The notes under the pieces were generated by a model. It was given only the letters and a program-made list of their open reading frames with translations, searched no databases and was not told the DNA's origin. Both the position numbers and the translations under genes were made by a program. 64,000 nt of DNA from Styela clava (lineage: Eukaryota; Chordata; Ascidiacea; Stolidobranchia; Styelidae), in assembly GCF_964204865.1 (NCBI RefSeq), contig NC_135258.1, positions 4,207,001-4,271,000 on the forward strand, given 5' to 3'. Position 1 is the first letter of the stretch. Every line of letters starts with the position of its first letter. Positions 33,693 through 45,872 of the stretch are shown one piece after another.

Positions 33693-35668
33693 AAAATATT
33701 TATCAGATTCGATCTTGTCCGCCTCATTTCTGATATTTACATTTCTTTATTTATTTTATTACTTTCGCCTTACTATCTATTATTTGTAATGTATCGTGAA
33801 CTGGTTATTATTTTGGTGGGGCGAGAGACAAATTATAAAAATCGGGCGCGTCATAAAAAGTTAGAGAACCACTGGATAAGAAATTAAGTAGATTTTTGAT
33901 GAATAAAATATAAATAAACATGTTGTACTCCACTAGTGTTGCATCTTTTAATAATAGCTTGTTTAAAATAATCGATTGATTACCTTTGTTGTGTTAATTT
34001 GATCAATTTCCTTTTCATAGGTGTCTTCAGATCAATTTTTCTGTACTGTTTCGTCGAGTCTTCCGCTTCAATGGAGCATAAGTAATAATAATATCTGTTC
34101 GAGACATCGTCGAGTATACTGTTGAAAACGAGGATATAAATCAACTCATTTTTAACATAAATTAATATTGGCTGTGTTCGGCATTGCAAGCAAATTTACA
34201 TAACTGTTGATAGTTTAACATTTCCTACGGTATGAACTATTGCGGTGCAAAACAGATGGCGTGGGATTGTTCGTGTGGGTAGGAAGAAGGATAATAACCC
34301 CCTTTCAGCTCCCAGTAATACTATAAAAATATTTATTCAATTTTAGTTCTAATAATCGTTTAGGACTTTCTTTCCGATAACCCCAGACGATCCCATACCC
34401 AACCTAGTGACTATAGAATAATCTGTCTAATAGCGTATACTCCCGACAAATAATTATATAAAGACTATGTTATTCAATTTTGGGAACACTAAGATTGCTT
34501 GATCCTTTGCTGTTGAAAACCAGTTTATGTAACAACTAGTCTTGATGGGATTCACAAATTTTCCAGAGGGAAGAAAGCTGATATGTTTCCGGAAAGTATG
34601 GTGCACATATGGTACACATTGGTAGCTGTATTATAATCTTCCATATTGGAAAAAATGTTTATCCCGGACAAAAAAAATGAACGCTCGCCCTGGAGGCATC
34701 TCTGGTCTAAAACAACTTTTGTTCACTTCAGCTAATCCAACACGAGCCGCCTAATGAAGAATTTTTATAGCGATACAATGCGCATTTCGATTGATCAAGG
34801 CTCGCACAATCGGCCACTACCGTTGCGTAAATAATTACGTTGCTGTCGCGACAAAATATAAAAATTAAAACCAGTACTTACAGAAGCTCTTCCTTTCTTC
34901 GTCAAAGTCTTTGAATGGATGTAAAATAAATTTACAAAAACAAACGCTAAAACATCTCTATAACGTCGTAGTAAATTTACAAAAAATATCAAATAGGTGA
35001 AATTCTTGATTTTAAAATTACCTTTATTTTGCAAATTTTGTGATTAAACTTGGACACTAAGTAGATTTTTTGTCATTCATTTCAAAAAGCGAGTATTCAT
35101 CGATCGTTACCAGGAAATATATATAGTACACATACAATATAATTTATTTCACAGATGTAACTTTTTATTTGTATTTCCATGATTCTGCAAATATTAGTTT
35201 TCTGCACTGCGACTTTTACATCTCGTTGTTAGAGTGAAAAAAAAATGGGTGAACGCCGGTGAGAAAATTTACGAAATATGATGTGAAATTTTTGTCTACA
35301 CGCTGCAGTTTAAATAATTAACTTTCTACAAACAGGGGTCAAGGTTATACAAGTCACCAAAGTACGATTCTCGGAAGACGAATCTGCTATCGAACGACCA
35401 GTGCGCGACCACCGATTTGAAGCCTCCAATAGTAGGTGGTAGATCTGGTGGCCATAAGTAGTTGGGAAGACTGGGTGGTTTGGTAAAGGGTGGTTTGGAT
35501 GATTAGGTAAACATTTATTAAAATGAGCTAAGTAGTCTAAACAAAAAAGGCTAAACCCATCATTCTGATCAAAAAATGTTTTTTTTTAACTGATTTTTAC
35601 TAGTTAAAAAAAGAAGCTTGACTTAGTCTGTAGAACATGCACAAGACAAATAAATAATGAAAGAAAAA
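33693..35668. repeat. Preamble segment, copy 2
   Basis: Non-coding sequence matches 1-1217 and 5990-6940 as well as 56760-58777. It lacks the eEF1A retrocopy, the retrotransposon and the 1974-bp hAT element. A deletion near 34820 removed the left end of the hAT-like element. A hAT-type end (inverse of CAGTGGTTCTCTAAC) is at about 33860-33873, and its partner end was not found. Confidence 0.6.
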
Positions 35669-38600
35669 CTAAATTTTGATACTTTTCCAGAATTTATGAT
35701 CAACAACCTGCTGAATTGTTAGTCGTTGGTCTTCATCATTGTGTGTCATTCTTGTGATCAAATCAAAGGCCAAGTCAGGGTTAGGAATCAGTAAAGCACT
35801 TGGATCCATAGCTACTGTAGAATCTAAGATTAGCCCTTGGTCAATCTGTTTATTAGACCACAATTTATACAAGGTGTGACCCAAGAATAAAATATCATTT
35901 TTAAATCTGGAATTATATATGAGAGAAAATGAAAAATAAATCTGAAAACAAATTTTCACATTTTGCATGTCAAGTGAAAACAGAATATATTTCTAATTTT
36001 CCATGAGTAGTATTATGTTTATGCAGATGTTGTAGACCACTAACTAACTGTTTTGCATGTATGAGAGCAAGTCTAGGATCAAAAGGAATTTTGTTGTTCT
36101 TTCTCTCTTTATAATAATCATCAAGAGTTTGGAACTGGCATCTTTCAGTAGCAAGAAAACGTTCCCTTGTTTCCTTCCAACGACCATAAGCAATAACAGA
36201 GATTACGTTTGGATGAGGTGGAAGTTGCTGAAGAGCTTCTAAGTTGTTAAGAAAGAGTTTATCCCAAAAACACACCCATATTGCTAAAGGTTTTGTAACT
36301 GAATTTGGAAGTTGTTGTTGACCTTCGTAAACTGTAAAATCCAATTCTTCATGAACCACATTGTCTTTATACCACAAGATGTCATCAGTGAGTTGTATGC
36401 GATCTGGAAATGTCACATTTAAAAAATTTATTTGAATTAAAAAACAATTTATAATAAACCTTGTGTGTCAAATGACAATTTTAATCATGGTCACGGTAAG
36501 TATACAGTTCAAAACACTCTTAGTTTGGCACAATATGTCATAATATTTAGAAAAAATTGAAGAAATACAAATGTCAAGCCCTAATAGCTTTAGTTTGCAA
36601 TGTCACCGTTGCGTTAATTGCGGTTTATGTGCAGGCACTTTGGAGTTTTTCGAGTTAAATTCAAATGCAAAAAAAAAGTTAATACGCTTCAATACAAGGA
36701 ATAATGAAATAAACCTTTCTTACTTTTTGAGTTCAGAGCTGCCTTTCTATTCTTTTCTTTGGCTTCAAGGTATTTTGCAAAGTGGAAATTATTAACAAGC
36801 TTTGATAATGAAGTTGCAACTTGTGAAGAATGACTGAAATTAGATTGATTAGTATTTGTAGAAAAAGTTATTTGATTGTTACGAATAAGTTTTATTACCT
36901 ATTGCTATGGCCCATCCCTCCATGATAACAGCCATGTTAGATACACCAATAAGAATATATATATCCGTAACAACATGTTTAATCAAGGATAAGTGTGACC
37001 AGGATTCTTATTTTGAATTTATGTTTATTTTAGATTTGGTATTGCCTCATTCGGAAAAATACTTCTGCAGTGGGAACTATTTTTGCTAAATCTAAAATAT
37101 ATTGTTCACGGAAAATATTTGTGAGACAGCCACAATTTGTGAAACAATTACAAAACATGGCTGGCTCAATAGACAAGGGTTCTATTTGCTACCGCGAAAA
37201 TAAAATATGGGTCGATTTCCTACGACCTATATAAACCCTTGTTTGATAATTCGCACGCTAGAAACCAAGTTTATTGGAATGTGTAAATAGGAACATTCGA
37301 GTAGAACGAACAAATTGCTGACTTCTCAATGCTGTATAGGGGTCATGTAACATGTAACCACCGGTCGGTCATGGCTTTCTCTACTATAAAGCCCATGCAT
37401 CTGAAACAAATAAATGGTTAACTAATCCCATACCCGACATGGACTGCTAACTGAACGAGAGGCAGTGGTATGCCATATGATTAAGCCGTTTATCGAATTA
37501 TTTCTCCCCCGTGATAAAATTATAACTCAGGCTTTTTGCAAAAGCAAGTTGGGAACATTCATGAAGGAAGACTGCAAATGAGTAATATTCAAATAATACA
37601 GCAAAATAAATACACAAACCTTGTAGTTTTCTTTTTTGTTGGCAAATCTGATTTGAAAGTTCCATTTTTAAAATGTGGAAGCAAAAGTTCGTCATGGATG
37701 CTTGTTTGAGACCTGCCAGATGCAAATTCTTCCTGTAGATCTCGGAATAGTAAACCTGAACAGAAAGTTTTCTTTGATAAGTGTTTAATTTCAGTTAGCA
37801 ATAGGGCAATATCTCAAAAACCCCTTACTATAAGAAAACGTTTCCAAACATGGAAAAAAATAATATAACTGAAAGGTTGGGAACCACAGCTATAAGTTAT
37901 TGAGGGGAAAATGAAATGGAAAAAATATAGCAAACTTCACGACGCGCAGATTAGAAATAGCAGTTAAATTACAATGTATATGTCAATGGCCCGATACCCA
38001 GCACATCTAGTTGACCAACCATTAAAATACCCATGTATTTACATTTCAATCAATTTTTCTTACCTTTTACATTCGGTGGAGCCATATATTTATGAGAGAG
38101 AACCTCGTTTATCATTGGACGTTTACGAGGAACAAACTGCAGCATCCATTCCAGTAAATCTTTTGCAACTTCTTTGTCTGGAACTAAAAGTCCATCCAGG
38201 TTCAGGTTTTTATGATTTTTCATGAAATGATTCCATAGATCCCTTTCGTCACCAAAGGGATGTTTACCGTCACTCCATACATAGTAAACAATGACAGCCA
38301 GTGAATATATGTCAGTTTTTTGAGAAGTTGGAAATCCAGGCACAAATGATTCAGGGGGTCTGTAACCGTCAGTACCGAGACCTTTTCTGGTGTAAATTGT
38401 TTGAGTCTTTGACTCTATGACTTCACTTATGCCAAAATCACCAATTTTGACAACTTTTTGATCCAGGGATAAAAACACATTATCAGGCTTAAGATCTTTG
38501 TGCACCACAAGTTTATCATGAATGTACAAAATTCCAGCAAATAACTGTTTTGCAAAATCAAGTGCAAGTTCAGGATCGAATGGGATTTCGGCTTTCTTTC

Positions 38601-39110
38601 GATTTTCCACAAAACCTCTCAAGTTATCTTGGTTACATTTGTCCATTGCAATGTACATATACTTCATTGGACCTTGGTGGTATTCATCTGAATGTATCAC
38701 AGAGACTACATGAGTGTGAGGGTTCAGTCGATAAAGAATTTTTGCCTCTTCCACACTTTGTTTGTTGTATTGAACGAATTTTATCGCAATCGGACGAATT
38801 CCATAAGTTGCACTCGATATTTGTCCTTCATATACATCACCATGGTTTGAAATTTTTCTATCTCGAAACAGCAAAATAGAATCGGAGAGTTTGGTCGAGT
38901 CTGAAAAGGGAGAATAAAATAGAAAATAAAAAGATTTAATATATTTATGATATAAAATAAATTATTGCCAAGCAGATCACTAACCAAGTAGCACCCAATA
39001 GTGATCGAAAGGTTGCTTGTTCAAAACTACACGAGGCAATTGGGAGCAAGAAATAAAAATACAAACCAACCTTCACTATCTTCAGATTCACTTTCTCTAT
39101 TTTCCTCCAT
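35669..39110 (-). CDS. Gene C: kinase-pseudokinase, type I, frameshifted in the pseudokinase (518 aa)
   Basis: Exons: 39110-39071, 38900-38064, 37755-37620, 36833-36724, 36403-35970 (premature stop; ancestral stop at 35669). The start is MEENRESESEDSE. Kinase 1 has all catalytic motifs and differs from gene A at only a few residues. In exon 5 the segment after HGKLE is 2 nt shorter than in gene E, so a TGA follows within a few codons and about 100 residues of the pseudokinase C-lobe are lost from frame. The downstream part remains open as a separate 99-codon frame (35669-35968), so the lesion is recent. The product would be an active kinase with half a pseudokinase. Confidence 0.82.
37320..37510. 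repeat. SINE fragment in gene C intron 3
   Basis: It contains the ATGCATCTGAAACAAAT and TTAACTAATCCCATACCC blocks of the tRNA-derived SINE. It is longer than the equivalent in gene A and very like that in gene E. Confidence 0.6.
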
Positions 39111-39343
39111 TTTCATACTTTTCTCATATTTGACAATTCCAACCAAAGTAAATTAAACTAAATTAAATTTAACTACTAGGAGAAAAAAGGTTAAAATTTC
39201 ACTAGCCGTCATACAAAAGACGGAATGATATGTTTGGTTAAAAGTGACTTTTGCTATACATATTTAGATGATGTTATATAATTTCATGATGGGCGCGGTT
39301 TTCTGTGTTCATGTTCCTCCCTTATTCCAGCCTTGTTCTAAGC

Positions 39344-40234
39344 CAGCGTTCCCCAACCTTTTTTGGTCGCGGACTATTTTCTCACCGGCGAAAACCTTTG
39401 CGGACTCAACGTGCGTTTTTTACAACCGTACTCTGTGTGAAGAAGTAATAAAACGAAATACAACAGAATTTTAACGAATTTCAAAATGGGAAAATGGATT
39501 CGCCGCAATTGCGCGTTTGTTAAAAGAGCCGACTTTTTTTAGTGTATGAATGGCCATTTCTGTCGCACAATATTCAATCTATGACAACAACGAGAATTTA
39601 AAATGTGTTTCTATTTTAATTTAATTATGTTCATGGTCACTCGCGGTTGCGTCTACTTATGACAAGATGAAAGCATTACTTCTTTAAAATGCCACGGCAA
39701 TCTGCGAACATATTAATATGAGAATATATTGCCCGATTATATTTAGCTTTGATAAATATTTTTTTGCGATCTTGCGTATCTGTAATCGCCGTTAGACACC
39801 TACCAGAAAAAAAATTATTCCTCATTATTCGAGCTCGCGAGAAACACCACTCGGGTAATATCCACGCTTGTGCCGGCCGACTCGTGTTTTCATCGATGTG
39901 AGTTGTGTAATCCAATCGTTTGATTAAGCGACGCGCAAGTGACCTGTCGCGTCACCTGTTACCAAATTTTCGAATAGTATATTTGCTATTTTAATAGTTT
40001 GTATGTATTCGAATATAAGCCCAGCCCTACTCAGTAACCAGTAATTATTGACTCGATTAAACTTGAATAAACTTGGTTTTTATATTTTATGTAAATCCCA
40101 ACGTAACTTGGCTGGCTGATGGTTAAGTTTACCAAAAACGTTTGCGACCCGCAGTGAATTTATGGCTCGCTGCGGACTCATTTAAACGCTCCGCGGACTT
40201 ATTTGAGACCGCGGACTCGGGTTGGGAAACACAG
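39344..40234. mobile_element. Non-autonomous hAT element, 891 bp (unit 2 copy)
   Basis: This is the ortholog of 12831-13724, with the same TTCTAAGC target duplication (39336-39343 and 40235-40242). Confidence 0.88.
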
Positions 40235-40242
40235 TTCTAAGC

Positions 40243-42548
40243 TATAACATAGCGCGTAATAAGTTTGACCCGTGTTCCTTCCATCGCTAAACCTACATAT
40301 TCAACTCATGTTCGCTTCTTTGTTCGTCGCAAAACACCTCATGAAGAATATTCCAATATTGCCTGTTTTAAAATAAGTTTTGAAGTAAGCTGTTAGGCTA
40401 TGAGTAACAACTTTTATCACTTATTAGTTATGCAACACGAAAGGGCACAATCATAAATTTTTTGCTCCTGGAATTCACTCTAGAGAGCAGCGATATTACA
40501 CGTGTTTTTTCCACAGTATGTTCCGTAACGACTGTAATTATGCGTTACGGTAGGATTTACGTACGAACGTAAGTACACAGCCCAGCATCTCAGAATAAAC
40601 ATACGCGGAGAGGAGAAGTTATAGATTAAACTTTGGGCAAAACAAATCGGTAAATTTACTGTAATTGTGTGGAATCGATACCAGGATACCAAGTGATGGT
40701 AAAGTTCCAGCAACCTTGCTTAGTATGTCGGATGAAAATGAATTAGTTTGAATAATCAAATCTTAAGTAAGAATAATTTTTCAATTGTTTTTCAATTTAC
40801 TTTGCAAAAAGACCGTATTATGTGATGGAAATTATTAGTGTGAACAAATATTGTTTAAGTGTTTTGCAACAAGCTTTATAGGTCGCAAAAAGTGCACCAA
40901 TTCTACTCAGAGTACTATAACTATTCTAGTTTTATAGACTTGAGATTCGAAACACAATTATTAAAACTAATGCAAAACATAAATCTCACGATTTAGAAAG
41001 AATACATAGGATCAGAGAAGCGGCGCTCTTGCATAACAATGCTGATTTAACAGGGGTCGCAGGTTTTTTATTTTCCCGCATTTTCAGATTTCTCTCAAAT
41101 TTTATAATTCTACAGTTTGGCCAGTTCAAACCGGAATATTTCAAAACAAAAGTTGAAATTTTACTAGCCGTCTAAAAAAGGAGAAGCGATATAAAAGGTT
41201 CAAAACTGACAGGTTTAGATGGGGGTTATATAAACTCAAAGTTTAAAATGTGCTTGATTCATTGAGTTCCTGTTCTCGCTGCCTTTTCTCAGCCATGTTC
41301 ACTGATATAAATCGTGTTAGAAAACAAATTGGGCCATCACATTGCTAAATCCACATATTTACTTCTCTGACTTCTTGTCTAATGCCATATTCCATGGAAA
41401 TTATGTGGAATATATGTAATTTAATATATAGTTGCACGTCTTAGTTAGGTTAATAAAAAGTTAACTCGTGTCTGTCTTCCTAGTTGCTGATCGGGGAATA
41501 AGCCTAAAAAACTCATGGAAAATATTCATAATTTTCCATGCTCTTAGGCTCTAAAAACTTAGCTTACAAATTTTAATTTTAATCGATACACGTGATGGTA
41601 AACATTGCTTTGTATATCGGGGAAAATGAGTATAGTCTGAATAATCGGCTATTCGGAAGTTTGTGTAACAAGAAGGCGGGCACCGTAACGTACTAAGTGT
41701 ACCAGGTTAGTGCATACTTTTATTTCAATTTTTCTTATTTTTGTTCTATTACGAGTTCGGGGACTAGCCAAGTGCCTCCTGTAGTATTTGTACCTGAAGT
41801 TATGGCCTAGCTAGCCTTAATACGTTGCACTGTCTGCCATCTTGGTCCACATACTTCTGGAGTATCGAAGAGTCATTGTTTTTCAATTTTCTTTGCGAAA
41901 CGACCGTGTAATGGGAAGAAAATTATTGGTGTGAACATAAATCGTTTTAGTGTTTCGCAACCAATTTTATAGGTTGAAAAGAGTGCACCATTTTCATACA
42001 AAGTACTATTTCTATTCTACTTTTATAGACATTGAATTAGTGCAAAACATAAATCTCAATCTCACGATTTCAAGAGAATACATATGATCAAAGTAGCGAC
42101 GCGCCTGCATAACAATGCTGATTTAACAGGGGTCGCGGGTTCTTTAGTTTCCTTCATTTTCAGATTTCTCTCAAATTTATCAAAACAAAAGTTGAAATTT
42201 CAATACATGTCTTTAAAAAGTAGGAACGATATAAAAGGTTGAACCAGAATTTTGCTCTACAGGTATATATATAAATTCATAATTCATGATGTTATCAATT
42301 CATTGAGTTCCTCTTCCTGCTCCTTTACGTCGGCAATGCCAAGCTATAACAAAGCGCTTAGTAAATTTGTCCTTGCTACTTCCATCGCTAAACCTACATA
42401 TTCCACTCATGTCTGCTACTTTGTTCACAGCAAAAGTCTAAAACACCTCATGAAGAATATTTCCAATATTGCCTGATTTGAAATAAATTTTAAAATAATA
42501 ACTTAGACTCTAGAAAACTTAGCTTACAAAACTTTATTACTTATAAAC
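40243..42548. repeat. Intergenic modules, unit 2
   Basis: This is the counterpart of 13733-16039, including a MITE at about 41655-41860 and exon-1 relics with ATGs at 41081 and 42157 (minus strand). There is no supported gene. Confidence 0.55.
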
Positions 42549-43059
42549 CAGGGGTGGGCACACCGCGGCTCGCCAGACTTTTTGTGCGGCTCTTCTCACT
42601 AACATAAATTATTATCCAAATTTTAACTAAGAGAAAAACTTTAACGTAAACTCTTTTAATTTAATAAAAGTCGTAAAGAAGTTTTCGTCAATAATTAGGA
42701 CAAATTATGTTTTAGTACGAAAATCGCTGTAGCGTTGAATTTAAGTCAGTCGAGTCAGCAAATCTTTCGTCACAATGGTCAATGTTTATTGATGCGTCGG
42801 CGATATTGCAGCTTGATTGCGGTTAGTTAGTCTAAGCTAATTTACTATGCGATGTGTCCAAAATTAAAAAAAAACGAAAGTACGAAGATGAAAACATAGT
42901 TGCCTTGTTTATCTATTTATTGGTATTAGATTCTTGTGTGAATTTCTTTTCTGTTCATAGTATTTTGATAATATTAATAAATTCACAAATTCTGCGGCTC
43001 TTTTAAAGTTCTGACTTGCAGCATGCGGCTCTTATACTAAAAAATTGTGCCCACCCCTG
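42549..43059. mobile_element. Short hAT MITE, unit 2 copy
   Basis: This is the same element and TTATAAAC duplication as at 16040-16558 and 21380-21890. Confidence 0.88.
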
Positions 43060-44239
43060 TTATAAACTATACCGCATGAGAGGTAAATACCGACTGTATT
43101 TATGCGTTACGGTTGGATTTACGTATGAACTAAAATACTTAGACCAGTATCTCAGAATAAACATCAGCGAAGAGGAGAAGTTATAGATTAAACTTTCTGG
43201 CAAAACAAATTGGTAAATTCACTGTGATTTTAGTGTGAGTTACCAGAATACCAAGTGATGGTAAAGTACCAGCAACATTGCTTTGTATGTCGAATGAAAA
43301 TGAATTAGTCTAAATAATCATATTCCTAATTGAGGAAATTTTGAAATATCTCAATCATTCAATTTACCTCAAAACAACAAGACCGAATTATGTGGTGAGG
43401 TTTCAAACAGGCGTGTACAGACATTGTATCAGTGCTTCGTACCGATCGTTTGTTGAGCGCTTATGAGGTAATGATTCAAATAAAAAGTAACCTTGCGTTT
43501 TGTTTGTCTTGGTTGTTGATTTGATAGAATATGTAGAACTCTTTATGATTCTTTATGGAAGACATGTGAGGCTATACTACAGCCCTCGCTATTTTTTAAT
43601 TTACACGCTCACGCCCACTTGTCTATTGCTTGGCTGTAAGAAGACTTGAAATAAATGTGGTTCTACATTTCACCGATGGCTACAGTCGAAGCGTTGCTAT
43701 AGGTGTATTGTACTATTTCTTATGTTTATATTAAATAAATAGGCCTATATCTGCTTTTCCACATCTTTATTCGGAGAAAAATGTTGATACCCCGTTTGCA
43801 AAACTGTTTTATTATTCGTGATTCATCTCCAAGATCCCGCTACTTTTAAAAAAAAAATTAGTAAAGCTAAATGATATCGCCATTATTAGAGTGGTTCATT
43901 ACCAACTTAGCTCAGGGTGAAACTTAGCAGTTGAAATTAAATATACAAGATAGGTCGACTATTTCCATCTCTTCGCCAAATATATCTAGTTGAACAGGGA
44001 AAACTAAAGCGTAAAAAATACGTGTTGTAAATATAGATTTCATTAACCCACAAATTCAAAAAATATTCCCACACTGGGGGGGGGGGGGGGGATACCGCAT
44101 GGAGGGTACGGGTGAAACAAGTTTTAGGGGTTGCAAAGAGTGCAACAATTTAACACAAAGTACCGTATATATTCTACTTTTTTATACTTTAGATTTGAAA
44201 CACCAAGCACGTATAAATGTGTATATACGTCTCTCTGTT
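43060..44239. repeat. Intergenic module, unit 2
   Basis: This is the counterpart of 21891-23064, including a 16-bp G run at 44076-44091 (14 bp in unit 1) and a TA dinucleotide run at about 44281-44306 that is longer than in unit 1. No gene was recognised. Confidence 0.5.
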
Positions 44240-45820
44240 AGTGTTTTTATACTACTAAATCTCCTTATTATTTTCGTTGCATATATATATATATATATAT
44301 ATATATCAATGTGTAAATACCCTATACGCACTCTATTATTGGCTTTTATACTACTAAGTCTTCCTAATAACGTCGTTGCGTACATATATAAATGTATATA
44401 TACTTCCCACTATTAATGGCTTTTATACTACAAAGTCTCCCTAATAAGTTTGCTGCATATATATATTTATATATGTATATATGAGTTCCCTTATTACTAG
44501 TTTTTATAATACTAAGTCTCCCTAATAAGTTTGTTGCATGCATTTATAAATGTATATATGCGTCCCCTTATCACTGGTTTTATACTACCAAGTCTTCCTA
44601 ATAAGTTTGTTGCATACATATATAAATGTATACATACGTCCCCCTATTACTGGCTTTTGTACTACCCAAGTCTCCCTAATAAGTTTGTTGCATACATATA
44701 TATATGTATATATGAGTCCCCTTATTACTAGTTTTTATAATACTAAGTCTCCCTAATAAGTTTGTTGCATACATATATAAATGTATACATACGTCCCCCT
44801 ATTACTGGCTTTTGTACTACCAAGTCTCCCTAATAAGTTTGTTGCATACATTTATAAATGTATATATGCGTCCCCTTATCACTGGTTTTATACTACCAAG
44901 TCTTCCTAATAAGTTTGTTGCATACATATATAAATGTATACATACGTCCCCCTATTACTGGCTTTTGTACTACCAAGTCTCCCTAATAAGTTTGTTGCAT
45001 ACATATATATATGTATATATGAGTCCCCTTATTACTAGTTTTTATAATACTAAGTCTCCCTAATAAGTTTGTTGCATACATATATATATGTATATATGAG
45101 TCCCCTTATTACTAGTTTTTATAATACTAAGTCTCCCTAATAAGTTTGTTGCATACATTTATAAATGTATATATGCGTCCCCTTATCACTGGTTTTTATA
45201 CTACCGAGTCTTCATAATAAGTTTGTTGCATACATATATATATGTATATATGAGTCCCCTTATTACTAGTTTTTATAATACTAAGTCTCCCTAATAAATT
45301 TGTTGCATACATTTATAAATGTATATATACGTCCCGTTATTACTGTTTTTTAGACTATCAAGTCTCCCTAATAAGTTTGTTGCATACATATATAAATGTA
45401 TACATACGCCCCTATTACTGGTTTTTATATTACTAAGTCTCCCTAATAACGTCGTTGCATACATATATAAATGCATATATGCATCCCTTTATTACTGATT
45501 TTTATACTACTATGTCTCCCTAATAACGTCGTTGCATACATATATAAATGCATATATGCATCCCTTTATTACTGATTTTTATACTACTATGTCTCCCTAA
45601 TAACGTCGTTGCATACATATATAAATGCATATATACGCCCCTCTATAACTGATTTTTATACTACTATGTCTCCCTAATAACGTCGTTGCATACATATGTA
45701 AATGTATATATACGTCCCTCTATAACTGGTTTTTATACTACTATGTCTCCCTAATAACGTCGTTGCATACATATATAAATGCATATATACGCCCCCCTAT
45801 TACTGGTTTTTATACTACTT
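44240..45820. repeat. 77-bp minisatellite, array 3
   Basis: About 20 units. Compared with array 2 it has extra units near the gene D side (about 45480-45780), showing expansion since duplication. It ends about 50 bp before the gene D stop codon. Confidence 0.92.
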
Positions 45821-45872
45821 GGAAATATAAAAAAAAAACATGCACAAGACAAATAAATAATGAAAGGAAAAA

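Noticed and set aside
33480-33873. Complete hAT element ending at the inverse of CAGTGGTTCTCTAAC
   Set aside because: Only one end is visible in both units. Without the partner end or a duplication it is at most a remnant.
18222-45820. CRISPR-like regular repeats
   Set aside because: The units are contiguous tandem minisatellite repeats without unique spacers, in a eukaryotic context.
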